Shown: positions 49,790 to 56,998 of the stretch, in pieces
Position numbering within the stretch: the first letter of the stretch is position 1
Layout: every line of letters starts with the position of its first letter
Source: Parapedobacter sp035556095
GTDB lineage: Bacteria; Bacteroidota; Bacteroidia; Sphingobacteriales; Sphingobacteriaceae
Reading direction: 5' to 3'
Assembly (NCBI RefSeq): GCF_035556095.1
Contig: NZ_DATMFT010000029.1
Location: 62,001 to 126,000, forward strand
DNA length: 64,000 nt
Made by a program: the position numbers and the translations under genes
The notes under the pieces: generated by a model
Databases searched by the model: none
Seen by the model: only the letters and a program-made list of their open reading frames with translations
What the model was told of the DNA's origin: nothing

Positions 49790-49814
49790 CAACTCTTGGT
49801 TGTACCCAGGGCCG
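49790..49814. other. attR: tRNA-Leu 3' end
   Basis: The 25-bp copy of the attachment repeat that lies in the intact tRNA-Leu gene; 16 bp (49799-49814) are identical to attL at 42921-42936. The crossover must be inside this identity block. Confidence 0.8.
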
Positions 49815-49884
49815 GGATCGAACCGGCATGGGTCGCCCCACTGGTGTTTGAGACCAGCGCGTCTACCAATTCCGCCACCTGGGC
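49803..49884 (-). tRNA. tRNA-Leu (anticodon CAA)
   Basis: The minus strand folds as a class II tRNA of 82 nt. The acceptor stem is GCCCAGG/CCTGGGT with discriminator A. The anticodon stem CTGGT/ACCAG closes CTCAAAC, reading CAA (plus-strand 49848-49850). The variable arm is GTGGGGCGACCCAT and the T loop TTCGATC. Its 3' end serves as the integration site of the element on its left. Confidence 0.95.
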
Positions 49885-49917
49885 ATATGTTAATGTACTA
49901 TTCCCCAATCGGGGATG

Positions 49918-49947
49918 CAAATGTATTTATTAATCCGTATTCCGCAA
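49918..49947 (-). promoter_or_regulatory. Promoter of tRNA-Leu
   Basis: On the minus strand: TTG (49947-49945), a 19-nt spacer and TACATTTG (49925-49918). It fits the consensus exactly and gives a leader of about 28 nt. Confidence 0.72.
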
Positions 49948-50031
49948 AATGTTTTTCAAAAATACCACCATCGCGTTGGCAACGATAGCAGTTTGTCACA
50001 ATCGCCCCTATATATTGGCGTATCTTCCCTC

Positions 50032-50061
50032 TTGGGGTTGCATCTCGGGATACTACCTTTG
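50032..50061 (+). promoter_or_regulatory. Promoter of the VOC-family gene
   Basis: TTG (50032-50034), a 19-nt spacer and TACCTTTG (50054-50061), an exact consensus match. Transcription would begin near 50066, about 60 nt before the ATG. Confidence 0.68.
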
Positions 50062-50124
50062 TATTGGTGGTCGCATTAGAGCTGCGAAAACCAAAAAACG
50101 ATTACTCACTTAATTAATAGCACA

Positions 50125-50547
50125 ATGGTACTCAATCCTTATTTGAATTTTGCAGGCAACGCAGAGGAAGCATTCAAGTTCTATCAAACGGTTTTTGGAG
50201 GCGAGTTATTCATCCAGCGGATGAGCGACACACCGGGATCGGAAAATTTGCCTGAAAAAGAGAAAGATTACGCAATGCATGTTTCTATCCCGGTAGGAGA
50301 GGGGCAATACCTGATGGCATCCGATTGCTTAGACTCCGCTGGACATGTGTTGAATGTAGGCAACAACAACTACATCTCTATTACACCCGATAGCCGGGAA
50401 GAGGCCGACCGATTGTTTAACGGGCTTTCGGCGGGTGGTAAAGTGGAAATGCCCATGGAAGAAATGTTCTGGGGTGACTATTTCGGCTCGTTCGAAGATA
50501 AGTTCGGCGTACGCTGGATGATCAATTTCCCCATTGGAACAAAATAA
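50125..50547 (+). CDS. VOC-family (PhnB-like) protein
   Basis: A 140-residue protein of the vicinal oxygen chelate superfamily, PhnB/3-demethylubiquinone methyltransferase-like group. The start MVLNPYLNFAGNAEEAFKFY is diagnostic, as are FGGELFIQRMSDTPG and the end MEEMFWGDYFGSFEDKFGVRW. Proteins of this group are small cytoplasmic homodimers whose activity is mostly unknown; the E-x-F-W-G-D motif supplies the metal-binding face in relatives. It stands alone with its own promoter, converging on the metal transporter operon. Confidence 0.9.
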   Translation: MVLNPYLNFAGNAEEAFKFYQTVFGGELFIQRMSDTPGSENLPEKEKDYAMHVSIPVGEGQYLMASDCLDSAGHVLNVGNNNYISITPDSREEADRLFNGLSAGGKVEMPMEEMFWGDYFGSFEDKFGVRWMINFPIGTK

Positions 50548-50559
50548 TAAGGCAATAAC

Positions 50560-51438
50560 CTACCCTGCTGCCTCCGTGGCGGCGGGTGGGGTGATTTTCG
50601 GTCTGCTCATCCGCTGCGCAGCAAAAACACTTACAAAACAGAGACCTGTTATCACGGCCATGCATCCGGCAATGGACGCATTGAGCCAGTATGCCAGCCA
50701 ATAGCCGGTGAATGCAATGAATATGCCCAGCACGACGGTGATAGCCAGCATGCGCTTTAGGTCGTGGGTGAGGAGGTAGGCGGTGGCGGGTGGGCCGATG
50801 AGGAACGCGATAACCAGTATGGCCCCCACGGACTCAAAAGAGCTGACCGTGGTAATCGATACCGCGGCCATCAATAAATAATGCCACAACGCCGTGGAAA
50901 TGCCCAGGGCCGAGGCAAAGGCCGGGTCGAACGATGTCAGCTTAAGTTCTTTATAACCCAGCCGGATAAATGCGGCTACCAACAACAGTACGCCCGACAG
51001 GATATAGACGGGGCGCGGGCCGATAACGATACCATCTTGAGTTACCCACAGATCGATTGGCACGTAGGCGATTTCGCCATATAATACACAGTCTTGGTCG
51101 ATATCGACCTTGCCAGCAAAGGCGCTGATGAGGATGATGCCCACGGCAAAAAGAAAGGTGAAAACGACCCCGATGGCGGCATCGGTTTGCAGACCCGCAC
51201 GCCGATGGAAATACTCGATAAGGAAGGTGGCCAGCAAGCCGGTTGCACCTGCCCCCAACAACATGGGCAGTGTTTCGCGGCTCCCACTGAGCAAGAAAGC
51301 GATCACAATGCCGGGCAGTACCGCATGGCTGATGGCGTCGCCCACCATACTCATCTTACGTAGAATCAAAAAGCAACCCAGCAGCCCGCAGGTAACGGCC
51401 ACCAACGATCCCGTTAATATAATCCAAAATGCTATCAT
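50560..51438 (-). CDS. Mn/Zn-type ABC transporter permease (TroD-like)
   Basis: A 292-residue membrane protein of the ABC-3 family with about eight helices. The start MIAFWIILTGSLVAVTCGLL, the sequence GDAISHAVLPGIVIAFLLSG and the coupling-helix region FDPAFASALGISTALWHYLL are typical. It is the last gene of the operon troA-troB-troC-troD and pairs with the permease-DtxR fusion as the second membrane subunit. It lacks the C-terminal regulator domain of its partner. The 56-bp gap upstream holds a 14-bp tandem repeat. Confidence 0.9.
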   Translation of the reverse strand: MIAFWIILTGSLVAVTCGLLGCFLILRKMSMVGDAISHAVLPGIVIAFLLSGSRETLPMLLGAGATGLLATFLIEYFHRRAGLQTDAAIGVVFTFLFAVGIILISAFAGKVDIDQDCVLYGEIAYVPIDLWVTQDGIVIGPRPVYILSGVLLLVAAFIRLGYKELKLTSFDPAFASALGISTALWHYLLMAAVSITTVSSFESVGAILVIAFLIGPPATAYLLTHDLKRMLAITVVLGIFIAFTGYWLAYWLNASIAGCMAVITGLCFVSVFAAQRMSRPKITPPAATEAAG

Positions 51439-51445
51439 TTGATTT

Positions 51446-51486
51446 TAGACATTAAATACTAGACATTAGATACTAGATATTAGACA
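51446..51486. repeat. 14-bp tandem repeat between the two permease genes
   Basis: TAGACATTAAATAC, TAGACATTAGATAC and the partial TAGATATTAGACA follow each other. Units rich in GTCTA of the same length recur at 59480-59520, so this is a small dispersed repeat type. Confidence 0.65.
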
Positions 51487-51494
51487 ACCCATCA

Positions 51495-52784
51495 TCACAT
51501 CTTCGGAATTTCTGCATTGTGCGGGTCTTTATCGGGGTATCCCAATTGATGTTCCAACTCACGCTCTAGCTCCGGTGTAATGATATGTTCGATTGTCTCC
51601 GCATCGTCATGTACATGGTCCGCCGCGATATTCATATACTTCGTTAAATATAATTCCCACAGCCGGTGTAGCCGTACCACACGAGCCGCTTGCTGGCGCC
51701 CCGCTTCCGTAAGCCCCCATTGATGGTCTTTTGACACAATGAATTTCTTGGCGGCGAGCCGTTGCAATGCGGCCTTGACAATGGGTGCGTTCACATCTTG
51801 AGCATTAACCAATTCATCCACCCCCCGTAGTCCAAGGAAATGGCTGTTTCGTTCGCCCAGGTGATAGAACCGTTTCAAAGCATTCTCCTCGGCGATGATC
51901 CGTTGGTTTTTGTATTGCGTGTACATTTTCGGTACGATGCCTTTGGTGGGTGCAAAGAAAAACGAAAGGAAAGCGATGGCGGAAGAGACCACAACCATCC
52001 ACGGGCCGGTAGGCATGGCTGGTGCGGCGTAAGAAATGTATGCACCGGCCAATCCGGCAAACGCGCCGAAGGCAACTGCAATCCAAACCATCCGCCGAAT
52101 GTTGTTCGTCCAGTACCGCGCCGCCGCCGCGGGCGTAATCAACATGGCCGCCATCAATACCACGCCTACCGCAGTAATGCCCGTTACCACGGCGAGTACG
52201 GTGAGGCTGGTGAGCAGCAGGTCGAGCTTGCGCACGGGATAACCCAACGCCTCGGCATAGGGCCGGTCGAAAGCAACCAGTGCGAATGCTTTGAAAAAGA
52301 GCCCTACGACAACGAGCAAGACGACTGCAAGGACACTGAAAATCAATAGATCGGAGCCGATAAGCGTTGCGGCCTTGCCGAAGAGGAAATGGTCGAGGCC
52401 GCTTTGGGCAGCATTGCCCGATTGCTGGATGTAGGTCATCATCACCATGCCCGTACCGAAAAACACCGATAATACCAATCCGATGGCCGCATCTTTTTTG
52501 ATTTTCGATTTGGCTACAATGTAATCGATGGCGATCAACGCCAACCAACCGGTAATGAAAGCACCGGCCAGCATGAAACCAATGTTTTTACTCCCCGAAA
52601 ACAAAAATGCGGCGCAGATGCCCGGTAGCACGGCGTGCGATACAGCATCGCCGATGAGTGCTTTTTTCTGCAAAAGGATAAAGGCGCCTACCATCGCCGC
52701 ACTCGCCGCAAGCAACACGTTGCCCAATACCACGAAGCGGACATTGGGATCTGAAAGCGACAAAAAATCAAAAAGACTTTCCAT
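51495..52784 (-). CDS. Mn/Zn-type ABC permease fused to a DtxR-like regulator domain (TroC-like)
   Basis: A 429-residue protein with two parts. Residues 1-285 are an ABC-3 permease with about eight helices (GDAVSHAVLPGICAAFLFSG; FDRPYAEALGYPVRKLDLLL). Residues 290-429 match a DtxR/MntR-type module: a winged helix (VDELVNAQDVNAPIVKAALQ) and a metal-binding dimerisation domain with GRQQAARVVRLHRLWELYLT, DHVHDDAETIEHIITPELER and LGYPDKDPHNAEIP, which keeps the His and Glu ligands. Fused permeases of this kind occur in Bacteroidota. The regulator domain is thus tethered to the membrane; whether it senses metal for gating or binds DNA is open. Confidence 0.88.
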   Translation of the reverse strand: MESLFDFLSLSDPNVRFVVLGNVLLAASAAMVGAFILLQKKALIGDAVSHAVLPGICAAFLFSGSKNIGFMLAGAFITGWLALIAIDYIVAKSKIKKDAAIGLVLSVFFGTGMVMMTYIQQSGNAAQSGLDHFLFGKAATLIGSDLLIFSVLAVVLLVVVGLFFKAFALVAFDRPYAEALGYPVRKLDLLLTSLTVLAVVTGITAVGVVLMAAMLITPAAAARYWTNNIRRMVWIAVAFGAFAGLAGAYISYAAPAMPTGPWMVVVSSAIAFLSFFFAPTKGIVPKMYTQYKNQRIIAEENALKRFYHLGERNSHFLGLRGVDELVNAQDVNAPIVKAALQRLAAKKFIVSKDHQWGLTEAGRQQAARVVRLHRLWELYLTKYMNIAADHVHDDAETIEHIITPELERELEHQLGYPDKDPHNAEIPKM

Positions 52785-52795
52785 GACCTGCTTGT

Positions 52796-53584
52796 TTAGC
52801 GCTCCCTGGCGGGGAATGCACGTTTCTCCATCACGTCGCCCACTTGCGATAATAAATTGAGCCGGCCGCCATACGCTTGTTGGACGGTTTCGTCCGTAAA
52901 TGCCTGGTCCGTGGGGCCGGCGGCGACGAGGTGCATATTAAGAAGTACGATCCAATCGAAATAGCTGCGCGCCGACTGAAGGTCGTGGTGCACTACAACG
53001 ATCGTTTTTCCCTTGGATGCCATTTCGCGGAGCAGCTCGATGATGGCTTGTTCGGTCGCAGCATCCACCCCAGCGAAGGGTTCGTCCATAAAATAGATGT
53101 CGGCTTCTTGTGCCAATGCACGCGCAAGGAAAACTCGTTGCTGCTGCCCGCCCGACAGCTGCGAAATCTGCCTTTTCTCGTATGCAGACATACCTACCTT
53201 ATCCAAGCATTCGCTTGCGATGGCGCGGTCATGTGCCCCTGTATTGCGCAGCAACCCTACCTTGCCGTAGCGGCCCATCAACACCACGTCCAGTACCGAA
53301 ACGGGAAAATCCCAATCCACCGATTCGCGTTGAGGCACATAGCTCACACGTGATCGAACATCATCCAATGGGCGGTCAAATAACTTCACATACCCGCTGG
53401 ACGGCGTAATCAATCCCATAATGGTTTTCAGTAGCGTGGATTTCCCGGCACCGTTCGGCCCGACAATACCGGCAATACAGCCCGCGGGCAAGGTGAAATC
53501 CACACCCCAAAGCACAGGTTTGCGCCCGTAGGTGACCGTGAGGTCATGGACTTCCAATATCGGTTCTTGTGTGTGTATGATCAT
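52796..53584 (-). CDS. Mn/Zn-type ABC transporter ATP-binding protein (TroB-like)
   Basis: A 262-residue ATPase. Walker A is GPNGAGKSTLLKT, the Q loop lies in VSYVPQRESVDWDFPVSVLD (typical of metal importers), the signature is ISQLSGGQQQRV and Walker B is IYFMDEPFAGVD. The H loop is VVHHDLQSA. It lies 8 bp after the substrate-binding protein gene and 11 bp before the permease fusion, so the operon order is binding protein, ATPase, permease-regulator, permease. It supplies energy for import of a divalent metal ion. Confidence 0.94.
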   Translation of the reverse strand: MIIHTQEPILEVHDLTVTYGRKPVLWGVDFTLPAGCIAGIVGPNGAGKSTLLKTIMGLITPSSGYVKLFDRPLDDVRSRVSYVPQRESVDWDFPVSVLDVVLMGRYGKVGLLRNTGAHDRAIASECLDKVGMSAYEKRQISQLSGGQQQRVFLARALAQEADIYFMDEPFAGVDAATEQAIIELLREMASKGKTIVVVHHDLQSARSYFDWIVLLNMHLVAAGPTDQAFTDETVQQAYGGRLNLLSQVGDVMEKRAFPARER

Positions 53585-53591
53585 CTTCGTT

Positions 53592-54512
53592 CTATTTCTC
53601 CGTTAATGCCACTACAATGGTATTCACATTGTGTTTCACCATGCCAATGTAGGTGCCTTCTACCGTGCCTTCGGCCCCCATCGCATCTGAAAACAGATCG
53701 CCGCCGATGCGTACGGTGCCCCCGCGTTGACGGACGCCGGTTAATACGGCTTTCAGTGATCGGTCGGATACCGAGCTTTCTACAAAAACGGCGGGTATTC
53801 CTTGGGCCATGATATAATCTACCAAACTGGAGACATCGCGCAGCCCAAACTCAGACACGGTTGAAATGCCTTGTAATCCGCGCACCTCTACGCCATAGGC
53901 CCTTCCAAAATAGCTAAATGCATCGTGGGCGGTAATCAATACCCGTTTGGCCGGTGGAATGGTGTTTATTCGAGCTTGAACCCAGATGTCCAACGAATCG
54001 AGGGCTTCCATATAACGATGTGCATTCGCTTGGTAGTAAGCCGCGTTGGCACTGTCCAACGCGACCAACTGCCGTGCTGCATTGGCGGTGGCTGCTTTCC
54101 AAAGCGACACATCAAACCAGATGTGTGGATCGTATGTGGTTTCATTGATCTTGATAAGCCTTTTAAGGCCGTCACCCACGGCAACCACCGGTTTCACCCG
54201 CGCTTGCTTCTCCAAGATGGAAGCCAGCTTTCCCTCCAGGTGCAGGCCATTGTAAAACAAGTAATCCGCATCCAGTATTTTCCTTAAGTCGCCTTGACTG
54301 GCTTTGTAAAGATGGGGGTCGACGCCCGGCCGCATCAATGCTTCAACGATGGCTGAGTCACCGGTGATGTGCTGCACCATATCGGCCACCATTCCGGTGG
54401 TGGCAAGGATGTACGGCTTTCCCGGTTCGTTGCGCTCAATTGCTGTCTGTTGGCACGAAAGGCAACAAATCAAACAACAGGCGGCAAGCAGAAGACTATC
54501 AATTTTTCCCAT
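53592..54512 (-). CDS. Mn/Zn-binding lipoprotein (TroA/ZnuA family)
   Basis: A 306-residue cluster A-I substrate-binding protein. The lipoprotein signal is MGKIDSLLLAACCLICCLSC. Ligand-binding residues are recognisable: His in GVDPHLYKASQGD and in YNGLHLEGK, the Glu/His region in VLITAHDAFSYFGRAYGV, and Asp in the C-terminal lobe. There is no long His-rich loop, which is usual for Zn-specific ZnuA proteins, so manganese is at least as likely. It is the first gene of the operon. Its promoter carries a perfect 14-bp palindrome that suits DtxR-type control. Confidence 0.92.
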   Translation of the reverse strand: MGKIDSLLLAACCLICCLSCQQTAIERNEPGKPYILATTGMVADMVQHITGDSAIVEALMRPGVDPHLYKASQGDLRKILDADYLFYNGLHLEGKLASILEKQARVKPVVAVGDGLKRLIKINETTYDPHIWFDVSLWKAATANAARQLVALDSANAAYYQANAHRYMEALDSLDIWVQARINTIPPAKRVLITAHDAFSYFGRAYGVEVRGLQGISTVSEFGLRDVSSLVDYIMAQGIPAVFVESSVSDRSLKAVLTGVRQRGGTVRIGGDLFSDAMGAEGTVEGTYIGMVKHNVNTIVVALTEK

Positions 54513-54520
54513 ATCCAGTA

Positions 54521-54551
54521 CAAAAATATAAAATTTAGATTAATCTAACAT
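54521..54551 (-). promoter_or_regulatory. Promoter with DtxR-like palindrome before the metal importer operon
   Basis: On the minus strand the -7 box is TATTTTTG (54528-54521). The perfect palindrome TTAGATTAATCTAA (54535-54548) fills the spacer up to the -33 position (ATG instead of TTG, 54551-54549). The palindrome resembles DtxR/MntR-family operators. A repressor bound here would block RNA polymerase. The -7 box is so near the start codon at 54512 that the transcript would be almost leaderless. Confidence 0.6.
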
Positions 54552-54647
54552 TTTTTGTAAGTTATTTTTAACTATTCCATCGAGTCTGCCGCTTACGCCA
54601 TATTTGGCCCAAATTTCGTACCTTCGTCTAATAGTCAATTATACGTT

Positions 54648-55832
54648 ATGCAAGAAGTTTATATCGTTTCAGCAGTGCGTACCCCCATCGGTAGCTTCGG
54701 GGGCAGCTTATCCACCTTATCTGCCCCGCAACTGGGTGGCATTGCCATCAGGGAAGCAGTGAATCGAGCCAACATAGCTCCCGATTATGTGGAGGAAGTT
54801 TTCTTCGGCAATGTGTTATCGGCTAATTTAGGTCAAGCACCAGCTACACAAGCTGCAAAATTTGCGGGCCTTCCCGATATCCCGGCTACCACGATCAACA
54901 AGGTATGTGCCTCTGGGACCAAGGCCGTTATGTTGGCGGCCCAAAGCATCGCGGTGGGGGCAAAAGACATGGTAGTAGCCGGCGGTATGGAGAGCATGAG
55001 TAATGTGCCTTATTATCTCGATAAAGCCCGGACAGGCTACCGGCTGGGACATGGACAAGTAACGGACGGGTTGGTAAAAGATGGATTGTGGGACGTATAC
55101 AACGATTACCACATGGGGTCGGCGGCCGAATTGTGTGCTGAGGCATGCCATATCGACCGAGAGGCGCAAGACGCTTACGCGGTTGAATCTTATAAACGAT
55201 CACAGGCCGCCCAACAAGCCGGCAGGTTCAAATCTGAAATCGTTGGGGTTGAAATCGCCGGCCGGAAAGGGGAGGTGACCGTGGTCGACGAAGATGAGGA
55301 AATCCATGCCGTGAAGTTCGACAAGGTACCGACATTGAGGCCCGTATTCAAGAAAGACGGTACGGTAACTGCAGCCAACGCATCGACGCTCAACGACGGA
55401 GCCGCAGCGCTGGTACTGGTCGGCGAAACCAGACTGAAGGAGCTAGGCCTGCAGCCGTTGGCCCGTATATGTGGGTATGCCGATGCACAGCAGGCCCCGG
55501 AATGGTTTACAACTGCTCCGGCTAAAGCCATACCCCGTGCGTTGCAGCATGCCGGTATCGGCGCACACGAGGTGGATTTCTATGAGATCAATGAAGCCTT
55601 TTCGGTAGTCGCCATTGCCAATAACCAGGAACTGGGCTTGTCTGCGGATCTCGTGAACGTCAACGGCGGCGCCGTATCCATGGGCCATCCACTGGGGGCT
55701 TCCGGTGCACGCATCATTGTTACTTTGCTTTCCGTATTGCAACAACATGATGGCCGTATAGGTGTAGCCGGTATCTGCAACGGCGGAGGCGGCGCGAGTG
55801 CTTTGGTGATTGAACGGATCCTTCCGTCTTAA
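54648..55832 (+). CDS. atoB: Acetyl-CoA C-acetyltransferase (thiolase)
   Basis: A 394-residue biosynthetic-type thiolase. Cys87 in KVCASGTKAVMLAA is the acylated nucleophile. The second active-site elements are NVNGGAVSMGHPLGASGARI (His) and GICNGGGGASALVIE (Cys, the proton donor). The enzyme joins two acetyl-CoA to acetoacetyl-CoA, or cleaves the product, in ketone, isoprenoid or fatty acid metabolism. It is divergent from the metal importer operon. Upstream TACCTTCG (54619-54626) is one base from the -7 consensus. Confidence 0.94.
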   Translation: MQEVYIVSAVRTPIGSFGGSLSTLSAPQLGGIAIREAVNRANIAPDYVEEVFFGNVLSANLGQAPATQAAKFAGLPDIPATTINKVCASGTKAVMLAAQSIAVGAKDMVVAGGMESMSNVPYYLDKARTGYRLGHGQVTDGLVKDGLWDVYNDYHMGSAAELCAEACHIDREAQDAYAVESYKRSQAAQQAGRFKSEIVGVEIAGRKGEVTVVDEDEEIHAVKFDKVPTLRPVFKKDGTVTAANASTLNDGAAALVLVGETRLKELGLQPLARICGYADAQQAPEWFTTAPAKAIPRALQHAGIGAHEVDFYEINEAFSVVAIANNQELGLSADLVNVNGGAVSMGHPLGASGARIIVTLLSVLQQHDGRIGVAGICNGGGGASALVIERILPS

Positions 55833-55896
55833 TGGCTACCATTATATTCCGACGGCAAGGGTACCCGCTTGGAACTTCGCTGTTGTTTTTAACAGC

Positions 55897-55927
55897 TTGT
55901 ATTTGATAGTTAGGTTAGGTAAGTTTG
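55897..55927 (+). promoter_or_regulatory. Promoter deciding the start of the 55950 gene
   Basis: TTG (55897-55899), a 20-nt spacer and TAAGTTTG (55920-55927), an exact match. Transcription would start near 55932, on top of the first ATG, which favours the second ATG at 55950 as the true start. Confidence 0.68.
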
Positions 55928-55949
55928 CCGTATGGTAGATTCCGCTACG

Positions 55950-56879
55950 ATGGCCCAGCGATGTTGGCGAAAGATTTGGGCAACTGGTATCGCAGTACTC
56001 GGCTTTTTTACTTGCCTATTGCACAGCGGGCAGGGATATGCCCAAGAGGAAGGCTTTCAGAAAATACAGGCACTCGAAGATAGTCTTGCCAAACTTGGCT
56101 ATACCATGTACAATGAGCCCAGTGAGCCCGAGCGGTTGGAAGCCAACTTTACGTTCGTCAAAACATTGGTGTCTGCATTGAAAGTGCCGCATTCTTATAC
56201 CTTTCCTTTTGACTCGCTGGATATGGTATCCATTTTGGACGCACCGGATGACCGTTTCCGGATATTTTCATGGCATATTCCGCTGAACGATGGTTCGTAC
56301 CTTTATTATGGAGCCATCCAATTGCATACGTCCGACGGTAGTCTCAAGCTGTATCCCTTGCTCGATAAAACCTACGAAATCACTGAGCCAGAGCAGGCAG
56401 TGACCACGCCGGATCATTGGTATGGTGCGCAATATTACCGGATTGTTGCCCTCAATAGCGCATATGTCCTGCTTGGCTGGAAAGGGTACACCCCGTACGT
56501 CACACAGAAGGTAATTGAGGTGTTGCGGCTAACGGAAAGCGGGGCGCAGCTGGGGCAGCCTATTTTTGATGATGCGGAAGGCAATAAGCCAGCGCGCGCC
56601 ATTTATCGCTATAGTCGGAATGCTAGCATGTACCTGGATTATGACACAACAGAAAACCGTATCGTATTTGACCACCTAGCGCCCGCGGATCAGCGACAGC
56701 AAGGGCAATATGAGCAGTATGGCCCGGACTTGACATACGACGCCTGGCAGTTGGCAAATGGCCGGCTGGTACTCATTTCAGAAGTGCCGTTCATGAATCC
56801 GCCGAGTTCGAACGATAATCGATTTAATGACCCCACCAAGCCCCAAAATCATCCGAAAAGTGGTTTTGATATGCAATGA
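55950..56879 (+). CDS. Exported protein of unknown function
   Basis: About 309 residues. The ATG at 55950 gives a good signal peptide (MAQRCWRKIWATGIAVLGFF, cleavage after GYAQ) and leaves room for a short leader; the ATG at 55932 coincides with the predicted transcription start. The mature protein is rich in Tyr, Asp and Pro with alternating strands (PDDRFRIFSWHIPLNDGSYL, YYGAIQLHTSDG, YVLLGWKGYTPYVTQKV). It resembles Bacteroidota-specific secreted beta proteins for which no activity is known. It lies between thiolase and peptide transporter genes without clear linkage to either. Confidence 0.78.
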   Translation: MAQRCWRKIWATGIAVLGFFTCLLHSGQGYAQEEGFQKIQALEDSLAKLGYTMYNEPSEPERLEANFTFVKTLVSALKVPHSYTFPFDSLDMVSILDAPDDRFRIFSWHIPLNDGSYLYYGAIQLHTSDGSLKLYPLLDKTYEITEPEQAVTTPDHWYGAQYYRIVALNSAYVLLGWKGYTPYVTQKVIEVLRLTESGAQLGQPIFDDAEGNKPARAIYRYSRNASMYLDYDTTENRIVFDHLAPADQRQQGQYEQYGPDLTYDAWQLANGRLVLISEVPFMNPPSSNDNRFNDPTKPQNHPKSGFDMQ

Positions 56880-56998
56880 ATACCAATTTGGTAGATAAAT
56901 AAAATTTGTCTGATACGGCAGTGAAATCGCAAAAAGTTTGTTTTATTTGCAAAATGGGCGCATGAATAACCCCAATTTTTAACACCTAATATCAAGAT

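Larger units (their letters stand above)
42912..49814. mobile_element. 6.9-kb integrative element in tRNA-Leu
   Basis: Flanking 25-bp direct repeats of the tRNA-Leu 3' end, a tyrosine recombinase gene next to the left end and repeated short motifs near both ends define a complete integrative element. It carries, in order, integrase, unknown protein, HTH protein, small protein, Rep-like protein, structured RNA candidate, three small membrane proteins and a winged-helix protein on the other strand. No relaxase, coupling protein, capsid, portal or Zot-like ATPase is visible. It may be a satellite or a mobilisable element that relies on another element for transfer. Confidence 0.8.
49700..49814. 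repeat. tRNA-Leu-proximal element end (right)
   Basis: Matches 42826-42936 in order. It contains TGTCACACTTT (49705-49715) and the near copy TGACACACTTT (49717-49727), the tRNA terminator stem and the 25-bp attachment repeat. The tandem TGTCACACTTT motif is also found just upstream of the integrase gene. Confidence 0.7.

Noticed and set aside
42912..49814. Filamentous (inovirus-like) prophage
   Set aside because: A Rep_trans-like gene and small membrane proteins are suggestive, but there is no Zot/pI ATPase and no coat protein with the usual signal and helix.
49704..49988. 94-residue plus-strand ORF
   Set aside because: It runs antisense through the whole tRNA-Leu gene and the attachment repeat.
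51814..52548. 244-residue minus-strand ORF
   Set aside because: Frame-shifted shadow inside the permease-DtxR gene; composition is Arg/His/Cys-rich and no motif is present.
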